A program made the translations under genes and the position numbers. This document shows, one piece after another, positions 36,371-46,427 of a stretch of 64,000 nucleotides of DNA. Origin of the DNA: DASQBT01 sp963746955 (lineage in GTDB: Bacteria; Pseudomonadota; Gammaproteobacteria; Burkholderiales; Thiobacillaceae); contig CAVVDR010000026.1 of the NCBI GenBank assembly GCA_963746955.1, positions 54,706 through 118,705 on the forward strand, read 5' to 3'. The notes below the pieces were generated by a model. The model searched no databases. It had not been told where the DNA came from and was given only the letters and a program-made list of their open reading frames with translations. The stretch's first letter is position 1, and every line of letters starts with the position of its first letter.

Positions 36371-38784
36371 CTTGCGACCGCTTTATCCCCAAGCGGATGG
36401 CGCGTTAGCGCGCCCTGTGGTCGCCAGCGTTTGAGCAGCAGGGAGTTGCTGACCACCGAAACGGAACTCATGGCCATGGCCGCTCCGGCAATCACGGGGT
36501 TGAGCATGCCCAATGCGGCGAGGGGCAGGCCGATGATGTTGTAGATGAAAGCGAAGAACAGGTTCTGGCGGATCTTGGCCAGGGTGCGGCGGGATAACTC
36601 AATCGCGTCTGCCACGCCGTTCAGGTCGTTGCGCATCAGCGTGATGTCCGCGGTTTCGATCGCGATATCCGTTCCAGAAGCCAGCGCGAAGCTCACGTCC
36701 GCGGCCGCCAGGGCCGGCGCGTCGTTGATGCCGTCGCCGGCCATGCCGACGATCCCGCCTTTGGCCTTGATCCGGCCCACTTCAGCAGCCTTGTCGCCAG
36801 GCAGCACACCGGCCACGAAACGCTCAATGCCGGCTTGCGCGGCAATGGCGCGCGCAGTGACAGGATTGTCCCCGGTCAGCATGATGACTTCCACGCCCAT
36901 CTGCCTGAGTCGCGCAACGGCATGAACAGAGGTCTCCCGCAGGGTATCGGCCAGCCCGATCCAGCCGGCAAACTTGCCTTCGCGTATCAGTCCTATCCAC
37001 GTTTGTACGCCCTCGGGCAGCGCGTCAAGTTCCATACCCTGCGCTTTCATCCAGTCAGGCGAGCCCAATTGCAGCAGTTGCCCGTCTATGTGCGCCTGAA
37101 TGCCCTGGCCGCTCAGGGCTTCAAAATCTGCAGCGATTGCCGGCGTGATTCCGCGATCCCGGGCGGCATCCAGCACGGCCATCGCCAGGGGATGTTCCGA
37201 ATGCTGTTCCAGACTTGCAGCCCACTGCAGCAACTCGTTCTCGGTTGTGCCGCGCGCAGGATGCAGGCTGGTCAAATGAGGCTTGCCTTCCGTCAGGGTG
37301 CCGGTCTTGTCCACCAGCAGGGCATCGAGTCTTTCGGCGCCTTCCAGGGCCTCCGCGTTTCTTACCAGCAGCCCGTGCCGGGCGCCCAGTCCCGTGCCCA
37401 CCATAATCGCCGTCGGTGTGGCCAGCCCCAGTGCGCAGGGGCAGGCAATGACCAGCACGGCGACGGCATTGATCAGGGCCGGAGCGAACGCGCCCGCAAT
37501 GAGCCACCAGCCGGCGAAGGTGAGGAGGGCGATGCCCACCACCGTGGGCACGAAAATGCCGGAAACCTTGTCGGCCAGTTTCTGGATCGGGGCTTTGGAT
37601 CCCTGGGCCGCTTCCGTCAAGCGGACAATCTCGGCCAACTGGGTATGAGAGCCCACGCCAAGCGCCTTCACTACCAGCATGCCGCTCGTATTCTGGGTGG
37701 CGGCATACACGCGGTTGCCGATCGACTTGTTCACCGGCAGCGACTCTCCGGTGAGCATGGATTCATCCACTCCCGAGTTGCCCTCCAGCACCTCTCCATC
37801 CACCGGCAGGCGCTCGCCGGGTTTGACCTGGACGAGGTCGCCGGGCTTCAATTGGGCAACGGGCAGTTCGACAAACTCGCCGTCACGTCTTACCCAGGCG
37901 GTCTTGGGCGCAAGCTGGATCAATTGCTCGATGGCGGCCGTGGTGGCGCCTTTGGCCCGAGCTTCCAGCAGCTTGCCGAGCATAACCAGGGTGATGACGG
38001 CGGCGCCGGCCTCGAAGTAGACATGCTGGTTCAGTCCAAGAAAAAACACCACCGTGCTGAAGCCCCAGGCCATCGAGGTGCCCATCGCCACCAGCACATC
38101 CATGTTGGCGCCGCCGCCCCTCAGCGAGTTATAGGCGCCGCGATAGAAACGCCAGCCGGCAATGAACTGGACCGGCGTTGCCAGCAGCCATTGCAGCCAG
38201 AGCGGCAGCCATTCCTCGTGCCCTCCGCGTAACATGCCGCCCATCTGCAACAGCAGGGGCAGGGTCAGGAGGGCGGCGCCGGCAAAGATCGCCACATCCT
38301 TGCGGTAGCGCGCCGCCTTGCGCGCCTTTTCCTGCTCCCGCGCAGCGGCGGAGATTTCCTCCGCGCCATAGCCGGTCTTTTCAACGGTGCGGATGATGTC
38401 GCCCACATCCAGCCAGCCCGGCGCATTGACCGTAGCGATTTCAGTGGCCAGGTTCACCACGGCCTGCACCCCGGGCAGCTTGTTCAACTGCTTTTCAATC
38501 CGCGCGGAACACGATGCGCAGGTCATGCCTGAGATCGCCAGTTCGATGCGTCGGGGAGCGACCGCATAGCCGGTCTTGGCGACCGCGTCGGCGATGCGTT
38601 CGGGGGAAACCTGCTGCGGGTCATACTGGATGCGGGCGTTTTCCGTGGCCAGGTTGACCGCGGCCTTCACGCCGGGCAACTGGTTCAATTGCTTCTCCAG
38701 CCGGGCAGAACAGGAGGCACAGGTCATGCCCTCGATGGCGAGATCGAGCGCATGGGGAGCGGTGGAAAATTTCGTGTCGGCCAT
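36367..38784 (-). CDS. copA: Copper-exporting P1B-type ATPase CopA
   Basis: Exports Cu(I) from the cytoplasm. The roughly 805-residue protein has two N-terminal heavy-metal domains, each with GMTCASC (residues about 19-25 and 85-91). Eight membrane segments follow, with the transport motif ACPCALGLATPTAIMVGTG, the phosphorylation site LLVDKTGTLTEGKP, and the hinge VGMAGDGINDAPALAAADV. NP and LLLKRWR-like family residues near the C-terminus agree with P1B-1. A methionine three codons upstream (38793) is an alternative start. It lies 36 bases after lysS on the same strand. Confidence 0.97.
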   Translation of the reverse strand: MADTKFSTAPHALDLAIEGMTCASCSARLEKQLNQLPGVKAAVNLATENARIQYDPQQVSPERIADAVAKTGYAVAPRRIELAISGMTCASCSARIEKQLNKLPGVQAVVNLATEIATVNAPGWLDVGDIIRTVEKTGYGAEEISAAAREQEKARKAARYRKDVAIFAGAALLTLPLLLQMGGMLRGGHEEWLPLWLQWLLATPVQFIAGWRFYRGAYNSLRGGGANMDVLVAMGTSMAWGFSTVVFFLGLNQHVYFEAGAAVITLVMLGKLLEARAKGATTAAIEQLIQLAPKTAWVRRDGEFVELPVAQLKPGDLVQVKPGERLPVDGEVLEGNSGVDESMLTGESLPVNKSIGNRVYAATQNTSGMLVVKALGVGSHTQLAEIVRLTEAAQGSKAPIQKLADKVSGIFVPTVVGIALLTFAGWWLIAGAFAPALINAVAVLVIACPCALGLATPTAIMVGTGLGARHGLLVRNAEALEGAERLDALLVDKTGTLTEGKPHLTSLHPARGTTENELLQWAASLEQHSEHPLAMAVLDAARDRGITPAIAADFEALSGQGIQAHIDGQLLQLGSPDWMKAQGMELDALPEGVQTWIGLIREGKFAGWIGLADTLRETSVHAVARLRQMGVEVIMLTGDNPVTARAIAAQAGIERFVAGVLPGDKAAEVGRIKAKGGIVGMAGDGINDAPALAAADVSFALASGTDIAIETADITLMRNDLNGVADAIELSRRTLAKIRQNLFFAFIYNIIGLPLAALGMLNPVIAGAAMAMSSVSVVSNSLLLKRWRPQGALTRHPLGDKAVAS

Positions 38785-38820
38785 GTATCCCATATTAGGC
38801 CGACAACAGCCGCGACAAGA

Positions 38821-40339
38821 TCAGTTGCCTGTTTCTTCGCGCCGCATGTGGGGAAACAGGATTACATCACGGATGGCGGGCGAATCGGTCAGCAGCATCA
38901 CCAGCCGGTCGATGCCGATGCCGCAGCCACCGGTGGGCGGCAAGCCGTATTCCAGGGCGCGAATGTAATCTGCGTCATAGAACATCGCCTCCTCGTCGCC
39001 CGCTTCCTTGGCCTTGACCTGGTCGAGAAAGCGCGCCGACTGGTCTTCCGGGTCGTTCAGCTCGGAGAAGCCATTGGCGATCTCGCGTCCGGTGATGTAC
39101 AGCTCGAAGCGCTCGGTGATGGCGTGGTCGGCGTCCGAGGCGCGCGCCAACGGGGAAACTTCAGCAGGATAGTCGATGATGTAGGTCGGCTGAATCAGCA
39201 GGGCCTCGGTGGTTTCCTCGAAGAAAGTGAGCTGCAGGCCGCCCAGCCCGTCATGCTTCTTGTAATCCACCTTGCGCTCATCGAACCAGCTTCGCAGCCA
39301 GTTGCGGTCCAGGAGTTGGGCATCGCTGTAGTGCGGATGGTATTTCGTCACCGCGCCGGTGATGGTGAGCCGGTCGAAAGGCCTGGACAGGTCGATATCC
39401 TGGCCCTGATACCGGACGACCGCGCTGCCCAGGCATTGCCGGGCCACGCTGCGGAGAAGCTGCTCGGTAAAGTCCATCAGGCCGCGGTAGTCCTGGTAGG
39501 CCTCGTAGAACTCCATCATGGTGAACTCGGGGTTATGCCGGGTTGACAGTCCCTCGTTGCGAAAATTGCGGTTGATCTCGAACACCTTCTCGAACCCGCC
39601 CACCACCAGCCGCTTCAGGTACAGCTCGGGTGCGATGCGCAGGAACAGGTCCATGTCCAGCGCGTTGTGGTGGGTAATGAAAGGCTTGGCCGTTGCGCCG
39701 CCGGGGATCATGTGCATCATCGGCGTTTCCACTTCCATGAAGCCATCTTCCACCATGAACTGGCGGACCGCGGAAACAATCCGCGAACGCAAGGCCGAAG
39801 GTGCGCCGGGTCTCCTCGTTCATGATCAGGTCCAGATAGCGCTGGCGGTATTTGACCTCCTGGTCGGCCAGGCCGTGGAACTTGTCCGGCAGCGGGCGCA
39901 GCGCCTTGCTCAGCAAGCGCAGGCTATGGGCGTGAATGGACAGCTCGCCCTTGTTGGTCTTGAACAGCACCCCCTCGACACCGAGAATATCCCCCAGATC
40001 CCAGTGCTTGAAGGCCTCGTGCGCATCGGCGCCGGTGTGGTCGTTGGAAACGTAGATCTGGATGCGGCCGCTGCCGTCCTGCAGGGTGGCGAAACTGGCC
40101 TTGCCCATCACCCGCTTGAGCATCATGCGGCCGGCCAGGGCAACGGCCGGCGGCGGATGGGCTTCCAGTTCCTCCTTGGACTTGTCTCCCAGGCGGGCGT
40201 GCAGATCGGCGGCATGGTCGCGCCGCTTGAAGTCATTGGGGAAGGCGAGGCCCTGTTCGCGCAGCGCAGCGAGTTTTTGCCGCCTTTCCTGCATGATCTG
40301 GTTTTCGTCTTGAGCCGGAGGTATCAGAGGTTCGGGCAT
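38821..40339 (-). pseudogene. lysS: Lysyl-tRNA synthetase, one-base frameshift
   Basis: A class II synthetase that charges tRNA-Lys. The first frame covers the N-terminal OB domain (GKASFATLQDGSGRIQIYVS) and LADQEVKYRQRYLDLIMNEE, then leaves the family at TFGLAFADCF. The second frame continues RSRIVSAVRQFMVEDGFMEV and ETPMMH, then IAPELYLKRLVVGGFEKVFE, and ends with motif 3 GLPPTGGCGIGIDRLVMLLT. Removing one G of the GGCC at about 39793-39796 yields 505 residues, the length of E. coli LysS. An indispensable enzyme broken by one base points to sequence error. Confidence 0.94.
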
Positions 40340-40690
40340 GGCGGATTGGGGCGGGCGAAAGAGGTTTTCCCGCACACGATGGGGAGAGCTGGAATGGCGT
40401 CATTCTAATACACTCGCTCGAATACGGCCGCACGTGACTCATGCAGACACGCTTACGAAGCCGGCGCAACGCTGCGACGGAGCAATGCAACACACCTGCG
40501 GACGGCCCTCAATGAACTTTCCTTGAAGAGCTGGCTTGGCGTGCTGTATCACGAGCGACCCGGTGAGGCCAACGAGAGTGCGACCATCATCCGTGGTTCC
40601 GGAAGTCCCCTGCGCAGGGCCGCCGGTCATGGGCACTGCCGAAAGCAAAACGCCCCGACGGGATCGGGGCGTGATGATTCGGGATCAGGA
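40340..40690. other. Intergenic region between lysS and the repeat protein
   Basis: About 350 bases containing the lysS upstream region and the terminator at 40651-40671. No gene with recognisable features was found. Confidence 0.4.
40647..40671 (-). terminator. Rho-independent terminator of the repeat-protein gene
   Basis: Perfect stem CGCCCCGA / TCGGGGCG with a five-base loop at 40651-40671. Read on the minus strand it is followed by TTTTGCTTT. It lies about 20 bases after the stop codon of the gene at 40691-41431. Confidence 0.85.
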
Positions 40691-41431
40691 TTACTTGGGC
40701 GCGGGCGGATTCACTGCGCCCTGCGGCGGTGTGCCGTACGGCACCGTCGCCTGCAAGGCGTTGGGCGCCTGCATCGGCACCATGATGGGGGTCGCATAAG
40801 GATAAGCGGCGAGACCCGTCCAGGCATTGCCATACGTTGCCGGGTTCATGCCGGTTCCCAGCCAGCCCATATAGAGCGCCGGGTTCATCGGCGCCGTACC
40901 CGCCTGCACCCAGCGTGGGTCGAGCGGTGCGGTCATCAATCTCAGGTACAGCGCAGGGTTCAGCGTTTTCAACAGCAGTTCCATTGCTCTGCGATCCGTC
41001 GGAGCCATCATCCAGCGCATCACTTTGGCAGGGTCTGAAAACTGCGAGATCAGGGCCGCATTGAAATTTCCGTTTGCGGCCGCAGCCATCCATTTCGCGT
41101 AGACATCGGGATCGGTCCCCAGCGGCATCCAGTCGGCGTAACTGGCCGGGTTCACGATGGAATTGGACATCTCAGCCAACTTTCCCGGCTCAAGCACCTG
41201 GTTGCCCAAGGCAAAGAGAAAGCTCGGTTCAGTCGCAGTCATGACAAAAGACAGGAACTTTTGCGGGTCCTTCAATACATCGGCGTTTCGGGTGAAGTCC
41301 ATCATCCGATTGGCCAACTCATCCGGCGTCAGAGGCCCCTCGGATTTGGACGCTCCCGGGCTGGATCCCTCGGCGGCCACAGGGCCGGAAGCGGTAAATG
41401 CAAGTACAAGAACAAGCGCGCTGAATTTCAT
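40691..41431 (-). CDS. Exported protein with NPxxYxxWM-type repeats, unknown function
   Basis: A 246-residue protein with a Sec signal peptide (KFSALVLVLAFTASGPVAA). The mature region is built from spaced copies of a (N/D)P-x-x-Y-x-x-W/L-M motif: DPQKFLSFVM, NPASYADWMPLG, DPDVYAKWM, DPAKVMRWMMAP, NPALYLRLMTAP, DPRWVQAGTAP, NPALYMGWLG and NPATYGNAW. A Pro/Ala-rich tail follows (TPPQGAVNPPAPK). The ATG at 41431 has AAGGA upstream. It has its own terminator and is monocistronic. I do not recognise the family; the amphipathic repeats suggest a periplasmic helical-repeat or membrane-associated protein. Confidence 0.8.
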   Translation of the reverse strand: MKFSALVLVLAFTASGPVAAEGSSPGASKSEGPLTPDELANRMMDFTRNADVLKDPQKFLSFVMTATEPSFLFALGNQVLEPGKLAEMSNSIVNPASYADWMPLGTDPDVYAKWMAAAANGNFNAALISQFSDPAKVMRWMMAPTDRRAMELLLKTLNPALYLRLMTAPLDPRWVQAGTAPMNPALYMGWLGTGMNPATYGNAWTGLAAYPYATPIMVPMQAPNALQATVPYGTPPQGAVNPPAPK

Positions 41432-41726
41432 TGAGATTCCTTCAGGATTGGCGGCGCTATGCAGTTCGCCACCTTGTTCAATATAGATCAAGGGCCCCGC
41501 ATGACATGGGCATGGGTTGTCGTGTGCGCCATGTCAACCGCACTGGCAACAAGCCGTTCGTGCACGATCTGGCGCCCGTCTTGAGCGAGAGGAATGAGTG
41601 GACCGGACATGAAAGAATAAGGTTCCTGAAAAAATGTTCCCGCACAGGATGGGGAATCGCCGGAAAGAGGTTACTTTACTACTCTACGCTCAAAATTCTG
41701 CGCGCACCCTTAATCCATTCCCGCTC

Positions 41727-43508
41727 ATGACCGCCTCCGCACTCTCCATACTGCAAACAATCTACGGCTATCCGGAGTTTCGCGGTCAACAGGAGGCCAT
41801 CATACGGCAGCTTGCCGAGGGTGGCGATGCGCTGGTGCTCATGCCTACCGGCGGCGGCAAGTCGCTATGTTTCCAGATCCCGGCCCTGTTGCGCGAGGGC
41901 TGCGGTGTGGTGGTTTCACCGCTGATCGCGCTGATGCAGGATCAGGTCGCGGCCTTGAAGGAACTGGGCATCGCCGCGGCGTTTCTGAACTCCAGCCTCG
42001 ACAGCGCCGCGGCCGTGCTGATCGAGCACGCATTCGTGGCAGGGGATCTGAAGCTGCTGTATGTCGCGCCCGAACGCCTGCTCACGCCCCGTTTCCAGGG
42101 TCTTCTCGAACAGGCCCGCATCGCGCTGTTTGCCATCGACGAAGCGCACTGCGTATCGCAATGGGGACACGACTTCCGCCCGGAATACCTTGGTCTGTCG
42201 GCCTTGCACGATCGCTTTCCCCATGTGCCGCGCATCGCGCTGACCGCGACGGCCGACGCCGCGACCCGCGCCGAAATCCTCACGCGGCTTGATCTGCACG
42301 CCGCACAGGTATTTGTGGCGAGCTTCGACCGCCCCAACATCCGTTACTGCATCAGCGAAAAGTCCGACCCGCGCCGCCAGTTGCTGGATTTTCTGCGCGA
42401 CCATCAAGGCCAGGCGGGCATCGTCTATTGCAGCACGCGCAAGAAGGTGGAAGACACCGCCGACGGCTTGCACCAGGCCGGCTTCACCGCGCTGCCCTAT
42501 CACGGCGGCATGGACAACGGCACGCGCCGCCGCCATCAGGAAAGATTTCTGCGCGAAGACGGCGTCGTCATGGTCGCCACCATTGCTTTCGGAATGGGCA
42601 TCGACAAGCCCGACGTGCGTTTCGTCGCGCATCTGGATTTGCCGCGTTCGCTTGAAGGCTATTACCAGGAAACCGGCCGCGCCGGGCGCGACGGCGAGCC
42701 TGCCGAGGCGTGGATGGCATGGGGCCTGCAGGACGTGGTCACACAGCGCCGCTTCATTGACGAATCCGACGCCGAAGACGCGCACAAGCGCATCGGCCAC
42801 GCCAAGCTGGATTCACTGGTCGGATTGTGCGAGGCGGCAAGCTGCCGCCGCGTCGCGCTGCTGGGCTACTTCGGTGAAGCCATCCAGCCCTGCGGCAACT
42901 GCGATGTGTGCCTCAACCCACCCACCTTGTGGGATGCCACCGAAGCCGCGCAAAAACTGCTGTCGGCGATCTACCGCACCGGCCAGCGCTTCGGCGCCGG
43001 GCACGTCATCGACGTGCTGCTTGGCAGGACTACCGAGAAGACCGAAAAATTCGGTCACGGGCAATTGAGCGTATTCGGAGTCGGCGCAGACCAGACCGAC
43101 AAGGTCTGGCGCGCCGTGCTGCGGCAACTGGTGGTGCGCGGCTTGCTCGAAGTGGACCACGCCGCCTACGGCGCGCTGAAACTCACCGCTGCCTCACGGC
43201 CTGTGCTGCGCGGCGAGGAACAGGTCTGGCTGCGCGTAATCGAAGCCCGGGCAAAACGCAGCAAAACCCGGCTTGCAGTTGACCGCAACGACGAAGACCC
43301 GCTCTTCATTTCCCTGCGCGCCTGGCGCCGCAAAACCGCCAACGAAAAAGGCCTGCCCGCGTATGTGATCCTGCACGATTCAACGCTGCGCGAGATCGCT
43401 GCGCGCAAACCCGCAACACTGGCTGAGCTGGGAGAAATCACCGGAATGGGAGCGAAAAAGCTCGAGGCTTATGGCGAAGATGTGCTGGGGGTGGTGGCAG
43501 AAGGCTGA
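41727..43508 (+). CDS. recQ: ATP-dependent DNA helicase RecQ
   Basis: A 3'-5' helicase of the RecFOR recombination pathway. The 593-residue protein shows Walker A LMPTGGGKSLCFQIPALL, the DEAH box and aromatic loop AIDEAHCVSQWGHDFRPEYL, and motif VI GYYQETGRAGRDGEPAEAW. The zinc cysteines are in CEAASCRRVALLGYF and QPCGNCDVC. A winged helix and a C-terminal HRDC domain follow (ILHDSTLREIAARKPATLAE). The ATG at 41727 gives the normal RecQ beginning; longer in-frame starts add unrelated residues. Confidence 0.96.
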   Translation: MTASALSILQTIYGYPEFRGQQEAIIRQLAEGGDALVLMPTGGGKSLCFQIPALLREGCGVVVSPLIALMQDQVAALKELGIAAAFLNSSLDSAAAVLIEHAFVAGDLKLLYVAPERLLTPRFQGLLEQARIALFAIDEAHCVSQWGHDFRPEYLGLSALHDRFPHVPRIALTATADAATRAEILTRLDLHAAQVFVASFDRPNIRYCISEKSDPRRQLLDFLRDHQGQAGIVYCSTRKKVEDTADGLHQAGFTALPYHGGMDNGTRRRHQERFLREDGVVMVATIAFGMGIDKPDVRFVAHLDLPRSLEGYYQETGRAGRDGEPAEAWMAWGLQDVVTQRRFIDESDAEDAHKRIGHAKLDSLVGLCEAASCRRVALLGYFGEAIQPCGNCDVCLNPPTLWDATEAAQKLLSAIYRTGQRFGAGHVIDVLLGRTTEKTEKFGHGQLSVFGVGADQTDKVWRAVLRQLVVRGLLEVDHAAYGALKLTAASRPVLRGEEQVWLRVIEARAKRSKTRLAVDRNDEDPLFISLRAWRRKTANEKGLPAYVILHDSTLREIAARKPATLAELGEITGMGAKKLEAYGEDVLGVVAEG

Positions 43509-43649
43509 TCGGGCGTTATTACCCCCCCTACTACCCTTTCTTTCGCCACTTCGCAGCAGGTCCGCAGTCTCTATTCCGGCCGATGGCGGGACGGCGTTGG
43601 CTACATGCAGGGCACGCAGCCGACGCGGACCCGCTAGCCTCTCGCTGCC

Positions 43650-43949
43650 TTATGGGAAATACCGGTCAATATCGAGTGCGCCATGAAACACGCCCAGAAT
43701 ATCCACGGATTCGTTTTCTTGCCGGTGCAGATAGGCGATGCGGTAATGGCCATACAACAGGATGCGTATCTCGCCCTCTTCAACCTGCCGATAGCGGTAG
43801 CCCACGTCCGGAAAACTGAGCAATACCTGAGCCTGGGCGCAGATGTCTTCCACCACGCGAGCGGCGGCCTGCGGATTGTCGATGGCGATGTAATCGAAAA
43901 TGTCGCGAAGCCAGGCCTGGGCCTCCTCCGTCCATTTCAGTTCGACCAT
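43650..43949 (-). CDS. ParE/RelE-superfamily toxin
   Basis: A 99-residue plasmid-stabilisation-type toxin of the RelE/ParE superfamily. It begins VELKWTEEAQAWLRDIFDYI and has the family core NPQAAARVVEDICAQAQVLL, FPDVGYRYRQVEEGEIRILL and YGHYRIAYLHRQENESVDIL ending with a FHGALD-like turn. The ParE branch (gyrase poisoning) is more likely than a ribosome-dependent RNase, but sequence alone does not settle this. Its start overlaps the antitoxin end by 13 bases. Confidence 0.9.
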   Translation of the reverse strand: MVELKWTEEAQAWLRDIFDYIAIDNPQAAARVVEDICAQAQVLLSFPDVGYRYRQVEEGEIRILLYGHYRIAYLHRQENESVDILGVFHGALDIDRYFP

Positions 43950-44122
43950 GTCTTGATCCGGTGCAGCATCTCCTCGTTGCCGACCACGCGGCCCTTGCGT
44001 GCGTCTTCCAGCCCGCGCTGAACCATGCGATCGAACGCCAGCTCGCGAACGATCTCCTCGTAAGTGGCATCCTCGGGCTGAGCCTGTACAAGGTTCTGGA
44101 TCAATTCTTTGGCGCTGTTCAT
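43937..44122 (-). CDS. Antitoxin of the ParE/RelE-type pair
   Basis: A 61-residue acidic/helical protein directly upstream of and overlapping the toxin gene. It contains TYEEIVRELAFDRMVQRGLE followed by DARKGRVVGNEEMLHRIKTW, resembling short antitoxins paired with ParE toxins. A DNA-binding motif is not obvious. The order antitoxin then toxin with overlap is standard for these modules. Confidence 0.8.
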   Translation of the reverse strand: MNSAKELIQNLVQAQPEDATYEEIVRELAFDRMVQRGLEDARKGRVVGNEEMLHRIKTWSN

Positions 44123-44169
44123 GGTATGGCTCCTCTAAACCGTTGCGGTTTCAACTATTAACGATGAAA

Positions 44170-44211
44170 GCTGCATTGTAAATATCCTGGCATTGACGTT
44201 CTCAATGCAGC
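44170..44211. repeat. Inverted repeat near the SEC-C gene stop
   Basis: Nine-base arms GCTGCATTG (44170-44178) and CAATGCAGC (44203-44211) with a 24-base loop. It overlaps the stop of the SEC-C gene and lies 48 bases upstream of the antitoxin start. It could be a weak terminator or part of the toxin-antitoxin control region. Confidence 0.4.
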
Positions 44212-44918
44212 GTTGAGCTATTCGCCCCGCAGCACTTCTTGAATTTATTGCCCGAGCCGCATGGGCACAGGTCGTTTCGCCCGACTTTCGGCGCGTCTCG
44301 CGCAACGGGCGCGCGCGGGCGGGCAGGCGGAGAACCGCCGCCTGGCGCCGGCGGCTGATTGGCGCGCCGTGCCTTCCAGAAAGCATGTATCTCCACCAAC
44401 GCAGGCTCTACCGCTTCCATCCAGAACTGGGCGTCACCGGCCTTGCGCGTGATTTCGATACCGTCGTCCGTACCCAGGCGGACAAATGGCTTCGCCAGCG
44501 TCGGCTTGCCAACCCACAACAGGCTCCAGGCATCCGGAGCGAACTGCGTGCCGAGCATGAAACCCTCGCACCATTCGGCGGCGCCCCACTGCGCCTCCCG
44601 CCAGTAGATGGGCTTGAACGCAGCCGGATCGCGCATGAAGGTATCGGCAATCCCGTTCATGAACCGCATCAGCAGCTCCATAATCCGGTTGGCCTGATCC
44701 ATGCTGGCGTAGATCACCTCGGCTTTGCCATCCTCCATATCCCATACCCACGGCAGCCAGCGAGACGGCATCACCATCTGCGGGCCGATGACGATCGCGG
44801 TCAGATAGCCCTCCAGAGTGGAAACGTCCATCGCCGATTCGGGCGCGTCGTCGGAGGCGAGGAAGGTGTCGAGCTCGTCGAGGTCGGCAGGCGAGAGGGC
44901 GGCATTCAATGGGTTCAT
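44202..44918 (-). CDS. UPF0149/YecA-family protein with C-terminal SEC-C zinc motif
   Basis: A 238-residue protein. The N-terminal part is UPF0149-like (LDELDTFLASDDAPESAMDV, then LEGYLTAIVIGPQMVMPSRW and AEWCEGFMLGTQFAPDAW). A Pro/Ala/Arg-rich linker leads to the C-terminal SEC-C motif VGRNDLCPCGSGNKFKKCCG, which binds zinc as in SecA. Such YecA-like proteins bind metal and ribosomes or SecA in some species; the role here is unknown. The ATG at 44918 was chosen because family sequence begins there. Confidence 0.88.
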   Translation of the reverse strand: MNPLNAALSPADLDELDTFLASDDAPESAMDVSTLEGYLTAIVIGPQMVMPSRWLPWVWDMEDGKAEVIYASMDQANRIMELLMRFMNGIADTFMRDPAAFKPIYWREAQWGAAEWCEGFMLGTQFAPDAWSLLWVGKPTLAKPFVRLGTDDGIEITRKAGDAQFWMEAVEPALVEIHAFWKARRANQPPAPGGGSPPARPRAPVARDAPKVGRNDLCPCGSGNKFKKCCGANSSTLH

Positions 44919-44971
44919 TTCAAATATCTCTAAGTGCCTAAAGCGGCGAATCAATGCATCGCAGCCACCCA

Positions 44972-46320
44972 TTAACGCGCCATCGCCGGCATCTCCTGCG
45001 TTATCCGCACCGTCTCCACGCTCACGGTGGTGACGCGCATCAGCAGGTCGATGACTTTCTCCTTGTAATCGGCAAAGCGGTAGGTGTCGAACTTTTCGCG
45101 GATGGTGGGGTCTTTGGGTTTCTTCTCTTTGTACTGGTCCAAAACCCAATCGATTGCACTGCGGTTGCCGAGTTTGTAGGTCCAGGCCTCGGGCGGGATG
45201 CCGCGAAGCGTGGTTTCAGTGTCGAGCGCGATGCTGCCCGATTCGGGGTCGGCACGCAGTATCGCTTTGGGCGGCAGACCTGCGGCAAGGGCTCTTTCGT
45301 CGGGCGTGTCAGTACGCGTGAGCGAAAACGGCGCAACGTGCTCATAGCCGATGTGCAACGCCATCAGCGCCGCGCCCCAGTCAGCCCATTGCCAGAAGCG
45401 GGCATAGAAAGGAATGCGCGGAAATTCGCGTTTCAGGTTTTGCGCGTACTTGTCACGGTACACCGGGTCGTGCAGCACGGCGTAGCAGTAGTGGAAGATG
45501 GCTTCCTTCGTGATTTTGCGGGCGGCTTTGCTCTTGCCGATTTCTTCTGCGTAGTGGGTGGTGAATTCCTTCAGCGCCCAGTCGGTGATGTTATCGTGAC
45601 GAATTCCCGCTTCATCGTACCGATACAACGCTGCGTACTTTGTCGCGTCGGCGGAAACTGTTCCAAGTTCAAGTTCGGAACAACGTCAGATGCTACCAGT
45701 GAGAACGGCTGCCGATCGCCGGCAATCACACAAATGCTGGGATTTCGCGTTGCACGCTGAGGGAAAAAAGCTGACGTATCGCCACGCTCATCAACGAAAA
45801 GGGGTGAGTCGTAAAGCGCCTGTCGCACAAAAGGGCGGTATGTGCGTATGACTTGATGCAAGCCACGATCAAAGCTCTCATTTCGACCTTGTGCCATTCT
45901 CCGTTTGAGGTTTCTCGACCATTTCAGATGATCGGGATATTCTGCCAGTCCTGCCGCGTGGCCATACTCAGTACAAAACCATTTCATTCGGGTTCCGAGC
46001 GCCTTTTCGTCGAAGTCAACAACCCATTCATCTCGGTTGGTCGAAGCGCCCAAAGAGAACAGCTTGAAAATCGCCCGCTCCTTAGCCGCCGTTTTCGCTG
46101 CCTTGGTCTCCTTGCTCGCCAGCGGCAGCAGCGTATCGAAGTCGTTATTGGTCAGGTTGAAACCCAGTTCCCCGACCTTGTCCGGCTGCACCTCGTCGAA
46201 ATCGAGACCACGCATCGGCTGGCAGCCAAGAAAGGCGAGCTTTTCCTCGGCAGTTTCCATCTCGGGGCGGCGCACGTAATACACGCGGGTGGGTGTCCTT
46301 GTAGCCCTATGTGCACTCAT
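44972..46320 (-). pseudogene. C-terminal fragment of a type IIG/ISP-like restriction-modification protein
   Basis: Two frames join into the C-terminal, target-recognition part of a large combined restriction-methylase. The first contains RVYYVRRPEMETAEEKLAFL, FNLTNNDFDTLLPLASKET and IKLFSLGAS-like text. It ends the ordered match at VASDVVPNLNLEQF. The second continues LYRYDEAGIRHDNITDWALK, FHYCYAVLHDPVYRDKYAQN and YKEKVIDLLMRVTTVSVETV. The break is one base, near 45652-45662. The methylase and nuclease parts are missing upstream, so this is a remnant. Confidence 0.75.
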
Positions 46321-46427
46321 GCTTCAGAAGCCACTGATCGCCACGGTCTGGATGCGGAATCGTTTGTGCTTGGATGCCGGCTAGTTTCCATCGCCGCCCA
46401 ATCGACCTCGTAGAGTCGAATGAATTC

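Noticed and set aside
36835..38232. A 465-codon plus-strand open frame opposite copA
   Set aside because: It is antisense to clear P-type ATPase motifs and has no recognisable domain; a GC-rich shadow.
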